DNA of 64,000 nt from Cerioporus squamosus. Taxonomy: Eukaryota; Basidiomycota; Agaricomycetes; Polyporales; Polyporaceae. A program made the position numbers and the translations under genes. Shown here piece by piece: positions 22,642 through 34,819 of the stretch (positions are counted from its first letter, which is position 1; each line of letters begins with the position of its first letter). Where the stretch lies: contig JABYQS010000156.1 of the NCBI GenBank assembly GCA_022592435.1, forward strand, positions 1 through 64,000, read 5' to 3'. The notes beneath the pieces were generated by a model, which saw only the letters and a list, made by a program, of their open reading frames with translations, was not told where the DNA came from and ran no database searches.

Positions 22642-23988
22642 GGTCCGGGGGCTAGGGCTTGGCGAGGTGAGTAGAGAGAGGGAAACGGGAAAGGGAAAAG
22701 GGAGCGTGACGGATGGAGGAAGGAACGGACGAGTGGGCGGGCGAGCGGATGGGCGAGCGGGTGCCAGTGCGAACTGTCAGTGACGGTACGCCAGCTTTAA
22801 GTATGCTAACGTCCTCGCCCGCATGAGCCATCAACTGAACAGCGCCCGTTCGGCGTTGTCTTTGTTTTCTGGACCAAGTGCGAGCGAGTGTACTTACCTG
22901 ATGCAGCTTTTTTGTCCTGTACTGGTACGGCTACTGGCATGGGCCATAGCAACGGGGCCATGCGCGCGACCCACATGCGTGCCAGTGGGTACATGCTCTG
23001 GCGAAAGTCCGACCATACCGGCCAGAGGACACGTTCAGAGCGAGCGGCGCTCCTCGGTCGTTAAATATGTTGCTATGGATTGCGTTGCGCCTGCTGCTGA
23101 CCTGGCCGTTGCTGTGACGTCGAACCATACAACAAGTACGCATAACCCCGCACTGACCTGATATCAAATGTACTGACGTTCTGAGCTGGAATGCTTGGCG
23201 ACGAGGCCTGTAATTGTTGAAACTTGGGCTGTTGTTGACCATGCGAGGCTGTACATGTACGGCCGTTCCGCTGTGGGCGGGTGCACAGGTAATACCGTAA
23301 TACCCATCCCAGCGAGACATAATCACTGACTGTACGTTGGACGCACCTCACGCCTCACGCCTCAGGACTTGCTCAGGACTCTTCGCGCCCCATGGAGTCA
23401 GGAAGAGCCCGTCTCATCGCGCGATGACTCGGCTAGCATGGCCGTGCGTGGAAGAAGTCGGTCCGTCGTTATCCTCGCTGTCGTCATGTTGTGGCTAAGA
23501 TCCGAGGGATAAGGAGGTAGAAGAGACCACAAGACGACGCCACAAATACGCCGGAAACCCGTCGTCCGATGTAGGCGTCCGGGAGGAAGGGAGGAGGAAG
23601 GGCCTCCGACGAGCCCGACGCGTGGCGCCAGTCGGACGTCGGACCGACCGCCGAGCCAGTCCTCGGACCCGAAGCGCCCTCAAATCGCTACCCGAGAAGA
23701 GCGACGTCGTGTCCAACTCTCCAGCTGCGTCCAGCACTACATAGCCACAAAGAACAGCACAACAGGCGTCGCGAGCTCAAGCAAAGCTCGAGATTCCAAA
23801 AAGCACGTTACTGTACAAGTACAATACATGATGCAGAATAACTACTACTCGTTGCAAGTCGTGATCGCACATGCCCGCGCCCATGGTATGGTATGGTATG
23901 CATGCGCGGGCGATCGTGTCCTAGAAGTCACCATCCCCACACCATCGGGGACGACCCAGCAGCCCAGCAGCCCAGTCGCAGGCTGAGA
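22642..23988. other. Intergenic, little coding evidence
   Basis: A Gln-rich minus-strand segment (SHGQQQPKFQQLQASSPS, about 23190-23240) might be an exon of the preceding hypothetical gene. A short tandem GGTAT repeat lies at about 23885-23899. Nothing else is recognised. Confidence 0.3.
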
Positions 23989-26327
23989 CTAGACAGGCTC
24001 CGGGGTGCTCCGCTTCTCGTCCATAACGCGCACGCTCGTCGGCCTCGACCCCTCACCCTCGCCCTCAGGCTCCTCCCCATCCTCGAGCTCGTCCCGCCCG
24101 CCACCCTCCTCGAACGCGGTCTTGTGCTTCTCAAAGTGGGACCCGTAGTTCTCCGGGCCGATGATCGTGATGACGAGCACGAACGCGGCGACGACGCCGA
24201 TCAGGATGCCCTGCACGGTCGCGTAGTCGGACACGACCTTCGGCTGCCCGTTTTTGTCGATGATCGTCGTGTGCAGGTTCGCGGCGCCCGTCGCTTCGAT
24301 CTGTGCGGATGCGGAGGAGACCATCTGTATATACGCGCGAGGAGGAAGGGGGAGAGCGTGGAGTCAGCGGGCCAAACGTACTACGGGACGCGGGGATGGT
24401 GGGACGAAGGAAATGGCACGCACGTTACCGAGTTGGTACGCGACACCAGGGAAGGTGGCACGGAAGGCCGGGGGTGAGATCTCGGCAAGCTGGATAGGGA
24501 TCTGCGGGGAAGCGCGGTCAGACGGAACTGCACTTGCGGAAATAGAGGCGGCAGGGAAAGAGAACACTCACGACACCCCATGCACCCTGGACACCGAACT
24601 GGATGCAGAATGCACCAGCGGCGAGGGCACCAAAGCTTGTCGGGAGGATCCAGAGCGGGATAAATGCTGCAATGGAAGGCGAGCGATGTGAGTATATGCG
24701 CGCGTCGGTGGTGCACAAGCACAAGAGGCAAAACTGACCGCCAATGAGGAGGACGAAGATACTATGGAGCGCAGAGTCAGCGGGAGCGGTACCTGGCAAT
24801 AGTGGGAGAGACGTACATGATGGTGAGACGACGGCCGATGTACTGGCTGACCCAGCCGGCGATAGCGCCGCCACTGTGTTTCCGACGTTAGCTCGCCGCA
24901 CGCACACGCACAACACAAGCACGCGCGATACTCACGCGATAGCACCCTGGAAAACGATGCCGAAAGTCAGTTCGTGCGTCCGGAAACCACCTCCATGGTT
25001 TGCCGACTCACGCAGTTGCCAATAATAGTAGCGACGGTGGCATTGTGGTCGGTGAACAGCTTTGCGTTCGTCAGGTACGTGGGGTAGAGATCTTGAGATC
25101 CGTGGGAGAGGAAGTTGAAGCCTGTGACATCAGTGCCCATATCAGTGCCCGCCGCTCATTGACATCCGCGAAGCAGACGGACACGGAACACGGCATCGCT
25201 GCCGTGCGCGGCGTCCGGGTCATGAACGCGACACGCACCGGTCATGAGGAGCACGGCGTAGATGCAGAGAAGCCAGTGCCGCTTGAGCATCTCGCCCGTT
25301 TCGTGCAGGAAGACCCTCGTCTTGTTCTTCGTGGAGTCGCCGCGCGCGCGCTCGGCGGCCTTTGCGCGGATGAAGATCTGGCTCTCGGGCAGGAGGAAAC
25401 GGATGAGGGCGGCGAAGGCAGAGATGCCAGACGCGGTCCAGAAGAGCGAGCGCCATGTCTCCGCGGTCTCCGGGACGAGGGTGAGGTTGATGACGGCGGC
25501 GAGGAGGTAGCCGACGGCGTAGCCTTGCTGCAGGACGCCGGATGCGAGGCCACGGACTTCGACGGGCAGGTTCTCGAGGGCGGTTGATGCGGCGAGGCCC
25601 CAGATGCCGCCCATGGCGATGCCGAAGAGGGAGCGGACGGCGAGGAACTCCTTGAAGGTCATGACGAAGCCGGAGCCGAGCTCGAGGACGGCGATGAGGA
25701 GGAGATTCCAGATGAGGGGCCATTTGCGGCCAAAACGGTCAGAGATGATGCCAAAGATGACCTGGGGGCGACGAGCAATCAGTTTTCCCGCTGTGAATGA
25801 CGGCGCGATCATTGGCGGAGAGACTCACAGCTCCGACAGAACGGAAGAGTAGTGTAAGCGTGATAGCGGTCGTCTGTCGATAACGAGTCAGACAGTCAGC
25901 GCGGGCGCCGATGGGGGTGGGGGAGGACGTACGATGTCGTGAGTGCTGCGGCCAAACTGGGTCTGGAGGCGGGAGACGGAGAGGGAGACGGAGAAGAAGT
26001 CGATGGCGTCGCAGGTCCATGCAAGCCAGCTGTCGAGGGCGTGGGTTGTGTGTTGTGTACGGCGGGGGTTGTGGGTGCAGGCCAAGAGAAAGAAGGCGGG
26101 TGAGCAATCGATCGGGGGAGCGGGAGCGAGGCGGGGCGGTGTGTGTTCATGCGGGGAGAGCGACACGCTGCGACACGCCAAGCACCGACGAGAGAAAGAA
26201 GCACTCACCCGGACCAGAAGTGGCCCCACTGGACCCATGTGAGCGACGCGAGGGCCTCGAGGAGCGGGCGGCCCTCGGCACGCTTTTCGCGGCGGGGGAG
26301 GAGGTTGCGCAGGAAGTAGGGAGCCAT
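23989..26327 (-). CDS. JEN1-like carboxylate/H+ symporter (MFS, SHS family)
   Basis: A plasma-membrane major facilitator of the sialate/lactate (SHS) group; fungal Jen1 proteins import lactate, pyruvate and related monocarboxylates with protons. Start ATG at 26327 (MAPYFLRNLLPRREKR). Exons in order include WLAWTCDAIDFFSVSLSVS (TM1 with the D-x-x-D-F-F pattern of Jen proteins), ITLTLLFRSVGA, the MFS signature loop GIISDRFGRKWPLIWNLL, ELGSGFVMTFKEFLAVRSLF, GIAMGGIWGLAASTALENLP and GVLQQGYAVGYLLAAVINL. A second half with six more helices follows, ending in an acidic cytosolic tail (FEEGGGRDELEDGEEPEGEG) and a stop at 23989. The first intron is longer (about 180 nt) than the others. It sits between the two P450 blocks; substrate beyond monocarboxylate is inference. 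Confidence 0.88.
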
Positions 26328-29300
26328 CGTACGCAGAGGAGAGAGTCGACTCAAGGGGAGGGAGGACGCTCGGCCGTCTGCAGAGCGAGCGGGGACGCTT
26401 ATATCTGCAGCCTCCCCAGGCGTCCCCGGACATCTCCCTCCTTGCGATCTCTGATGGACGCGTCCCCGCGTACCTGCACGTGCTCGTGTGGGGCCCCACC
26501 TCGGAACGCGCATCCGACTCTCCTTTGGGCACGGCCGACGTCGGCGTCCTCCCGCAAGTCGGCGTCCCTCGCAGCGTATCCCGGCTCTGCCATTCCATCC
26601 CCGCCTGCGACGAGCCCGGAGCGTGACCGCCACCCCGGTGTCCTGCGCCCTGTCGGACAGCCCAGCGCCCCCGCCCGCACGTCCATCTTCCTCGCTAGCG
26701 TTCTATTCCCGACTTCCCACACTTCCCGCTGCGTCCTGTCCCAGTCCCCCGTCGTCGCCAATGCTACTCGCTGCTCGGCGCGGACGACGATCTCCTCAGC
26801 TAGAAAGCTTGTACGTGCCAACATCACCTCTTGGCCCAGGCAATATCGCGTCCGCTCCATCTTCGACGCTGCGCACCGCTTCCCGAAGGTCGTCTGACCC
26901 CCTTCCCCGTCAAACGTCGGACAAGCTCAGCCTCTGGCGCGCCAGCTTCCCGCGGGCACACCAATCAGGCTGTATCTTTGGGGTAGCGAACCTGCCCAGT
27001 TGTCCCTATGTGGTTATGCGCCCGTCGAGAGTTGCCACCGGAACATGCGTCTCCATGTCTGCGGTGCAATCAATGGAGGGGCGTTCACAGGCGTTCACCC
27101 GGCCTTACGTGTCCTCTGCACGTAAATCCGCGAATGTGTGCGGCGGTCGTGGGCGGTCATCAGGTAGGAACTTTGCGCACTGCTCAACGAAAGCTCACTT
27201 TTCGTCCCGGGTTCCGGGAGTTCGACAGCACGCTTCAGGTGTCACATACGACTGTCAGTGTCGGATCGTGAGCTGCCTAGGGGAGACAGAAGTTGTCCCA
27301 GTAAGGTCGCCTTCGGCCTCTAGCAGCGGCTGGACGTACGCTCCTCCGCGATCTCGAGTTCGACGCACATCAGCGCACGCCTTGATCTTGGCACGCAACC
27401 CCACAAAGCGCCAAGCCGGGAGCATCGAGATAACCACGCTGCGCTTCGCTGATCGTGAATCTGCAGGGTTCTACTGCATCCGCTGCATACAGAGTACATA
27501 GCAGACGCACCATGGTACTCTATGGTTTATACTGCGACGGCGTAGACTTCTGTGCAGGCATTCCTGCAGGTCCAGGACGCTAAGTTTCGAGTATGTAGGA
27601 GGAGTTCAGGACTGAGGAGATCGTTCTCTCGTACACGGCAGACTGTCAAGCCGTGGTCGTTTCCGACCCAATCGCTCGTTCCTGGCGCAGATCGCGGAAA
27701 GGGGCCATGGCTGAAGGTTTCCGTAGCAGGATGGAGACCGCTGACCCGACCGTCAATCTTCACATGTACTTGGCGCACACTCTCTGCAACATGGGTGCAC
27801 CTAAGCCAAGCATCATACAGTGATGTCGCGACATCAGAACTAGAGACGGGCACTCACCTACTTCTCGCTCGGCCAAGTGCACTCCAGTACTCGCCTGATC
27901 ACAGCCGCACAACGTCCGGACTTGCAAACAGACGACGAAGATAGTGCTCGGACCGTTCCAGTAGTCTGTAGTATGTAGACGGTTACGGTATGCTCGCTCC
28001 GCTCGCGTTCCGGCTGCCCGCCTCTTGCAAGCCTCAAAGGCGGAAACGAGCGGAAACATACATGCATATCACGATGCTCCCGGGGGAGCAACGACTGTAG
28101 GGACACGATGGCGAACGAGCGTCGAGACTCCAGACTCGAGAGGTGCGGGAGAAGGGAAGCTAGCGCGGGCCAAGGATGCCCAGCCCACCCCAGACGCGAC
28201 CGCGGGGCCCCGCGCGTCGGCTGGTGCGCGTTGCGCGGGGTCGCGCGCGGGGCATCATGTAGTATGTATCATCAGGTCCGAGTCTTGCCGTTCGGGTTCC
28301 GGAGCGTTGGTGATAAGGATTCCGGGACCGAGAGATCGCAGAAGGCGCCATATGCATGTACTTCAGGAGGATCCTGGATGAAGCTATGAAGCACAGCGCC
28401 AAGCTGTGATCTCTCGTGCATATGTGCCTTGAGGACGAAGCAGGGTAAAAGGAGGGTACGGCGAGATCAAAGTACGTTGGTCATAGGACCTTCGAGCTGG
28501 AAGAAAGTACCGATGAACCTACTGTACATCAGGATGAGAGCAACGGCACTTACCACTTCGTTCGATACCTTCTCTCGCGCATATTCTAACGCACGTCATC
28601 CGCCTCGCCGAACATTACTGCAGGGCGAACGGTGACGATACCACAGTCCGTGACTCCTGGGCCGCCGAGCAGGACCGATACACAGTGAGACTCAGGTCGT
28701 GCTGAGCTACGCTCGATCGGTCGGTCGGCGCTGTGCACGTCGTGGTGGCCAGTGCCATTCGGAGTGCACATATGTAGTGCATACGGAAGGACCCTCACCG
28801 GGGGCCAACCCTCCTCTGGCAGATGTCCGTCGGCGTCGTACATTGGTGGAGATCTTCGGACAGGCCGCATGCGTGGTGCGCTCGGCCGCCACCGTGGCAC
28901 TGGCAGATGGGCGCAGCAGGAAGCTCCTGTCCACCGGGGCACCCGCAGGACCGGTGTGGCGATCTCGGTGAGAAGGAGAATCTGAAGAGCTCGCGAGGAA
29001 ACGGAAAGGCATGACACATACGGGAGAAGCTGGTATCAAGGGTCTTGAATTTGCGTTCGGTCAAGTCGACGGTGGCGGATGTGCGTATACGAAGTAGGTA
29101 CACTGTGCTCATCTGTATCTGTAAGCAGTTAGTCGTATTTCCGCAGATGTCCAGCTGCATCTCGTAGGAACCCGACGACACTCGATGAAGACGTGCTTAG
29201 CCCTGAGGTGCATGCACTGGCATGGGGCGCATCAACCTCCGCACCTCCTTTCCGATAGTCGCATTGTCTGTGTCGGCGAATTGGCCTCTGGGTCTGGGTC

Positions 29301-30137
29301 CAAGAGAAGCCGACTGACTGTTATTGCCACAAGCGTGCGGTAGCAGGCAGACCGAGACGAGCTCGAGGTTGTGGTCAAGTTCGGAAGTCCTCCAACAATT
29401 CGACGCCCGAGGATGTCCACCCGGCGCTCTCCGACTCCTCGGCTTCCGAGGTGTGCCGAATAGGCCGACGATCCCGACTTCCGCCTCCTCTTGCTCTGAG
29501 TCTACATCCTAAGTCCATCCATCCATCGACCTCTGCACTTGGTCGTGGACTCTTTGCTTGCTTTGGCGTCGCGGGCGTCCTACGGTCAGGTCGATCAGAG
29601 TACCGGTCAAAGCTCGCTCGCCGGCTGCTGGTCAAAGTTGCCGTGTGGTCGCATACTAGCAGAATCGTCCCTGGACCCACCGTCCCAGTTGCTCAAGCAT
29701 AACACACGAGGGGGTACTTACGCATCAAGTACATAACGGAAAAGGTGCGTACTGGGCTCGAGTTCCTGGCGAAAGGACGACAACAGCCCTGCTGCCCTGG
29801 CACGGCCATCGCTTCCCGACCACTTGACATTTTCCAACGCTTTGACTCTAATACTTAGTGCCCTTGCCTCATCCGCCTCGACTCTTCTCGACACCACCAC
29901 CAGCAAAATATCCTCCGCAGTACGTCTGGCAAAGCGTTCGCCTCTGTTGCCTGATAGGCGTCAGGTATCTGTTTGGATATCTGGCTGCGATGCTTTGTCC
30001 TTGCTACCCTCTGCGGCATTAGCGTGTGGCGGGCTTCGCAACTGATATAAGGACAAACGTCTTTCATGAGCCAGACGGTGCGGTGCGTTCCTCTGTCGTC
30101 CCCAGGGCCTTCGAACTCTTCCTACTCCACTGCTGCC
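26328..30137. other. 3.8-kb region without a confident gene
   Basis: The left end must hold the transporter promoter. Minus-strand fragments between 28.4 and 29.2 kb look weakly coding, for example YEMQLDICGNTTNCLQIQ at about 29150 and VALILMYSRFIGTFFQLEG at about 28520, and could be exons of a small or decayed membrane protein, but I cannot assemble a model. Long plus-strand frames at 26.0-27.5 kb lack domains and were rejected. Confidence 0.3.
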
Positions 30138-31267
30138 ATGAAAGCCCTCAAGACCCTCCTCATACCCTCCTCCCCGCCGTCAACAAAGAGCAGCGTCTGC
30201 GGATACTGCAAGAAGAAATTCAAACCGAATGATGCCACCGAACGCTACTGCTCCGTACAGTGCGAGCGCAAGCTGGACTGGGATCTCCTTGCTGCCGAGT
30301 ACGCCCGCCGCTCCAAGAGCCGCACCGCGCCGCCAGATCCCGACTCGCTCATCCGGCGAGCAGCGATGGAATCCGCCGCGCGGGGCCGACATGGGACGCA
30401 TACGCATGCACCTCATCTTGCTCGTGCACCCGACCGGCCGTCCTTCGAGACCGAGCATGGCCTGCATAATTCCAACCTCGTTCGCAACAACTCGATGCCG
30501 GAGCGTCGCCGCCATCGCATGCTCTCTCACCACACACCCAAGACTTCCCCGCCCTCGCCGCCGCTGTCCATCACCTCACCTGTCAAAACGCCGCTGCAGC
30601 CCCTCCGCCTGCCCGACGAGCAGTACTCGTACCGCAGCAAAAGCTCCAGCCCTCGCAGTGAGCGTCTATATAGACGTGCCGGGCCAGACGGATGGAGCGA
30701 GGCGTCCTCGCCGACGTCCTCGTCCCCCACCCTAGTCTCCCATTCGCCCGTTGCTGCCACCCAGCGCGATGGGAAGACATCTCTGCTGTCGGTGTCGCCG
30801 CCGGCGCTGTCGCGCGTCGGCCGACACAACAGATCCGCGTCCGACCTTCTCTTTCTCGCATCCCCAACTCCCGCACGGCGCGGTTCGCCCGCCTCCCACC
30901 ACGCCTTCCCCGTCGTGTCCTCAGCACCAGAAGGCGAGGCGCCTCCCTCCTCGCCAAAGACCAACGCCCTGGGCCTCGCGGTCAAGCCCTTCCTGGTGCG
31001 CACGCCGAGCCACCCGCCATCGCGGGCGAACCGGAAGAAGACGTTGGACCCAACAGAGTCGGATCTACCTCCAATCACGGTTCCGGCTCCCAGGTCTTGT
31101 CAAGACCAGGACCTGGGTCAGAGAACGTCCCGCCGTCGCCGTCGCCGCCTCGGCCTCACCCGCGCTATCGGAACGGCACGCTCGGGCTTCGGCCAGGCTA
31201 TGGACGCCCCGAGCCGCGGCCGCGGTCGAACTCGTTCGGCGGGTTCTTGAAGGTGCCGCTCTTCTGA
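30138..31267 (+). CDS. Small zinc-finger protein with a long disordered tail
   Basis: The N-terminus MKALKTLLIPSSPPSTKSSV leads into CGYCKKKFKPNDATERYCS and VQCERKL, a Cys-rich knuckle (CxxC then CSxxC) resembling fungal short zinc fingers. The rest is Ser/Pro/Arg-rich and probably disordered. I prefer ATG 30138; the frame is open from 30066. Near the 3' end two frames compete. The original frame runs to 31250 through an Arg-rich stretch. Another, more natural-looking frame ends RSNSFGGFLKVPLF at 31267. No intron with standard sites joins them, so the C-terminus is unresolved. Function unknown; nucleic-acid or protein binding is only a guess from the zinc knuckle. Confidence 0.6.
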
Positions 31268-31806
31268 GTGTTGTGTCTTTTCTGTTCCTGAATCACGGAC
31301 GCTTTCCTGGACTTTTACGTTGCATATATGCCGCTTATGATCGACATGCCATCCATATACCTTGCACGACGACCAAACTACGACCAGTTATGAACCCCTT
31401 CATATTGTACGATAGTACTCAGCATCCCGCGTGTACATACAGTAGATCGCTAGATTCCAAGTTGTTGTTACAATGCATCTAATGCGCTTTCAAACTTGCG
31501 CCTCGAAGTTCGAGGTAGGAACGGTTGTGACGCATGAAGCGGTTACACCACGATGTTGCTTGATGGTGTAGTGGCTTGCCTTGGGGTGTGCGCGTCTCTC
31601 GTACGGTTCACGCGGGGTTCGACTCTCGGGCAAGCGAATCCGGTGTATGTTTCCTTTTTGCCCGCCTCCAGTGCAGGATGGGTTGCTTGCTATGCGTAAG
31701 TATGCAACATATCGTCGTACCAAGTACTCGTCCGGGCCCAAACGACCAAGTGAGTATGTTTGCCATGTCGCCCGTGCCTCTCACTATGTACACACTGGTC
31801 CTTCAA
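31268..31806. other. Intergenic, convergent ends, with a tRNA-like element
   Basis: Convergent 3' ends of the zinc-finger gene and P450-7. The only feature seen is a tRNA-like sequence at 31556-31638. Confidence 0.5.
31556..31638 (+). tRNA. tRNA-like sequence, probably degenerate or a tRNA pseudogene
   Basis: It holds a good A-box (TGGTGTAGTGG, 31564-31574) and a B-box-like GGTTCGACTCT (31617-31627), the internal pol III promoter of tRNAs. A seven-base acceptor stem can be drawn between TTGCTTG (31556) and CAAGCGA (31631), with one G-T pair. A D-arm GGT/GCC is possible. The T-stem has one mismatch, and the anticodon arm is not clean: one reading puts CTC (Glu) in a seven-base loop, but the stem is weak and about ten bases are extra. 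It may be a decayed tRNA-Glu or a tRNA-derived SINE head. Confidence 0.3.
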
Positions 31807-33939
31807 TCACGCAGCCGCCAGCCCGTCGGAGGACTCGACGGCTGCTCCGAGAACGAGGGCTTCAGCTTGAGGGGAACGAGCCTTGATGCTGCACCGACAG
31901 TCCGCAGGATATCTGTGTATGTGTCAGACAGGACAGGACAGGACAGTTCATCTTCCTTCCGATGCTGCCAGTGCTCACATCAGGAACGAGCCTGTATCTC
32001 TCGGGGCGATGACGATGGGTTTTCCCGTCTCGTCGAGCGGCGGGGCGATGTCGAAGACGTGGAGCACCATAGCGATGATAGCGAACATTGCGGCCTCGGC
32101 GAATGCCTTCCCTGGGCATTTCCTGTATCAGGTGAGGAGCCGTGCACGCCTCAAGCCGGCGTTGATCTCATGGACTTGCAGGCAGACCAGTACGCACCTT
32201 CTCCCGTAACCAAAGACGAAGTCTTCAGGATCGCGAACATCGGGGTCGAGCTTGCCATCACGCATGAACCTGTCCGGCAGGAACCGGTGGGGCTCTGCGT
32301 ATACTTCAGGATCGTGCATGCAAGCCCTGTTGGATCGGACCTGGCTCAGTTAGTACCTAGGGGCGGCCACACTCACACCAATTGATTGGGGTGAGTACTC
32401 GCCACGTGTTAGCCATGAAGGTCGTCCCCTTCGGTATGAAGTATCCGCGGTACTCGATATCTTCCGTGCTGCAGTGCGGCATCCCGAGCGGCGCAACGTT
32501 GTGCCAGCGCAGCGACTCTTTGAGGACTGCGCTCACGTATGGGAGCATCGCTCTGTCCCGGTGGTCAGGCAGACGATTAGGGCCGACGACAGAGTCGAGC
32601 TCTGCTTGTGCTCGCTTCTGTACATCCGGATTGAGGGACAGGGCGAGGAAGAAGGCTTGCATGGTAGAGAACGTCTACGCGGATATGATCAGGCTGTGAG
32701 ACTCATGAAGGACCAACTCTGGATCACCGGAGGTCCTCACCGTGTCCGCCGCGCCTTCGAACGCTGTGACACAAGCGTTCTTCGCGATGAGATGTTCCTC
32801 GGCCATGTTCACATCTGCCTGCTCATCAAGTTCCTGCAGAATGCGTGCTAGAACAGACGTGTTCTGGTGGCCGTGTTCCTGAAGTCCGTGGGCCCGTTAG
32901 TCAAGATATCCTCACTCTCGCAACAGAGAGCCCTACAGGGTACTCGCCAGATCATCCCCGGTCTTGTCGAACATGACTTGCTTCACTTCATCGGCCGCGG
33001 CACGCCATCCGGCGAGCATCCGTAGCTGGGAGCCCAGCACTGGGACCCACAGCGGCACATGTCGCAGGATGGGGAAGTACTGCACGAGGATCCGACCAGA
33101 GTCGAACGCTTGCAAGCCTTCGAGCAGTCGGATCATGAGAGTTAAGTTGGGGTCGTTGTCGTCAGCCACTTCGACGCTGTAGACGATCTTGACTGTTGTC
33201 GCCGAGAACACACTGGGTACCCATAGGTGCTCAGTAAACGGCAGATGTACATCACAGATTGAGCTCTGTATCCGATGACTCACTGGCGGATGTGGTCGCA
33301 GAGACCCGCGGGGTTATGCAAGAGCTTCTTGAGGAAGAGGGATGCGTATTGTTGTTGGACGAGGAGCTGTTCATCTGGGACGGTCGTGGGGATGTACTGC
33401 GAGAAGACGCGCCGGTGGCGTCGCCACCACTGGCTGTATGGGAAGAATGCAAAGTTGAACCCCTGACCGGACCTGCAGATGTTCCGAACTGTCAGCATCG
33501 AAGTAAGCGAGGAACGCATCTGACATAATTCCTACAGCTCTATGAGGGGATGCTGCTGTCGATCCGAAGTGGCGGCAGACTGCTTCTCTAGAACATCGAA
33601 GATCGCTCGCTGACTCCCTAGTACAACGAGGTGCTGACCGAAGACAGACAAGTGGACGACGTCACCTGAAAGTATTTCCCGGAAGTTATGGAGAAAGGCG
33701 ATGATGAGTGCGTTACGAAGGAGCTCACCGAAGGTTCTGCAGAGCTTTTGGTGAGCTCTCCACAATGCCGGTTGGCGCATGTAGTTGACATTCCCTACCA
33801 ATGGGAGGCCCCTGGGCCCCGGTGGCAGGGGGCGGCCCCGGCTGCGAGTCTGCCACCTGATCAACCCTATCACATAGGATACGACGAAGTAGCAGAGGAT
33901 GGCAGTCGCCAGCCGAGGCAAGATATCGCTCGCGAACAT
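31807..33939 (-). CDS. P450-7, cytochrome P450 (right block)
   Basis: Start ATG 33939 opens MFASDILPRLATAILCYFVV, the membrane anchor, then RSRGRPLPPGPRGLPLVGN. Further motifs are GQGFNFAFFPYSQWWRRHRR (C-helix), an I-helix F-E-G-A-A-D-T without the upstream microexon intron, LKESLRWHNVAPLGMPH (ExxR), LPDRFMRDG (PDRF instead of PERF), a heme loop split after FGYGRR with a second half containing PGKAFAEA, and a tail YPADCRCSIKARSPQAEA with a stop at 31807. It is a close paralogue of P450-8, with which it shares a nearly identical 515-bp tract. Relative to the left array it forms a separate subgroup. All exons read open. Confidence 0.88.
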
Positions 33940-34819
33940 CGTGCGGAGGGAATCGGCGGAGGGTGGGAGGCGACGAGTCCGGAAACGTATTGCCTGGAGT
34001 ACACTTGGCCACCTTATACTGCACCAGTAGGTGGAAATAGGTGCGTGAAACGCACGTATGCTTGGTTGCGAATTCAAGTGCGGACGTTGAACTCAATCGA
34101 ATGGCAGGAGACATGCCTGCGCTAATACTGAGGCCGCAGGCAGACAGCTGTGGACTCAACGCGGGCGTTCCGGTTCCGTACTCCGGATTCAGGACCAGTT
34201 CAAGTTGGCCGTAGCCTTGGCGAAGGGATGGATCCGGGACACTGCACACTGACACGCCAAGAACGTTCCGGAGGTCTCGCGGTTCCGGCCAAAACAGAGA
34301 CCACTGGCGGCAGGTGTGGAATACCGAGGCTAGGCTGGAGAAGCTCGCGTAGACCCCCATATAGGTGGTCTGCTCGACTGCGGCCGCCCCGTGTACGGGG
34401 CGCTGGGGTGGTGCCTTAGCCGGTCGGGAGCATTGAAGATGACGCACTCATCAGAGGGTCTCAGACAACTTGTGAACCGGTAGCAATTCGTCTCTAATGC
34501 CCCGTAACGCCATACAGAAGAGACGACATGAACCCGACGCAGGTAACATGAAACATATCAGCATAGGAAAGACTGAATGAATCTCATATATGCTCACCTG
34601 CATAGATGCGAATACTACAGGAGACAGTCAGTGTCTGGTATCGAAGTTGTTCCGCGTCCACTTCTCCTTCGCCGCGTGCTCGTGCGTCTTCGCATATCAT
34701 TGCTACTATGCTGAGACCGGAACACTGCACATTGTCAAATCATGAACAACGTCGCACCTGTACACAAGTCTCCAACTATGTCTCCCCGTATCACCGGCAC
34801 AACTAAGTTTCGTGCATCG
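33940..34819. other. Spacer between P450-8 and P450-7
   Basis: Promoter of P450-7 and 3' end of P450-8 (both minus strand). No other gene recognised. Confidence 0.5.

Noticed and set aside
23893..24477. Plus-strand frame of 194 codons
   Set aside because: Antisense shadow of the C-terminal exons of the transporter.
25911..26897. Long plus-strand open frame of 328 codons
   Set aside because: It runs antisense over the 5' exons of the JEN1-like gene; its Gly/Arg/Glu-rich content mirrors the opposite-strand coding sequence.
26488..27501. Long plus-strand open frame of 337 codons
   Set aside because: It starts antisense to the transporter promoter, has Ser/Arg/Pro-rich random-looking composition, no domain and no splice or start context; GC-rich DNA often yields such frames.
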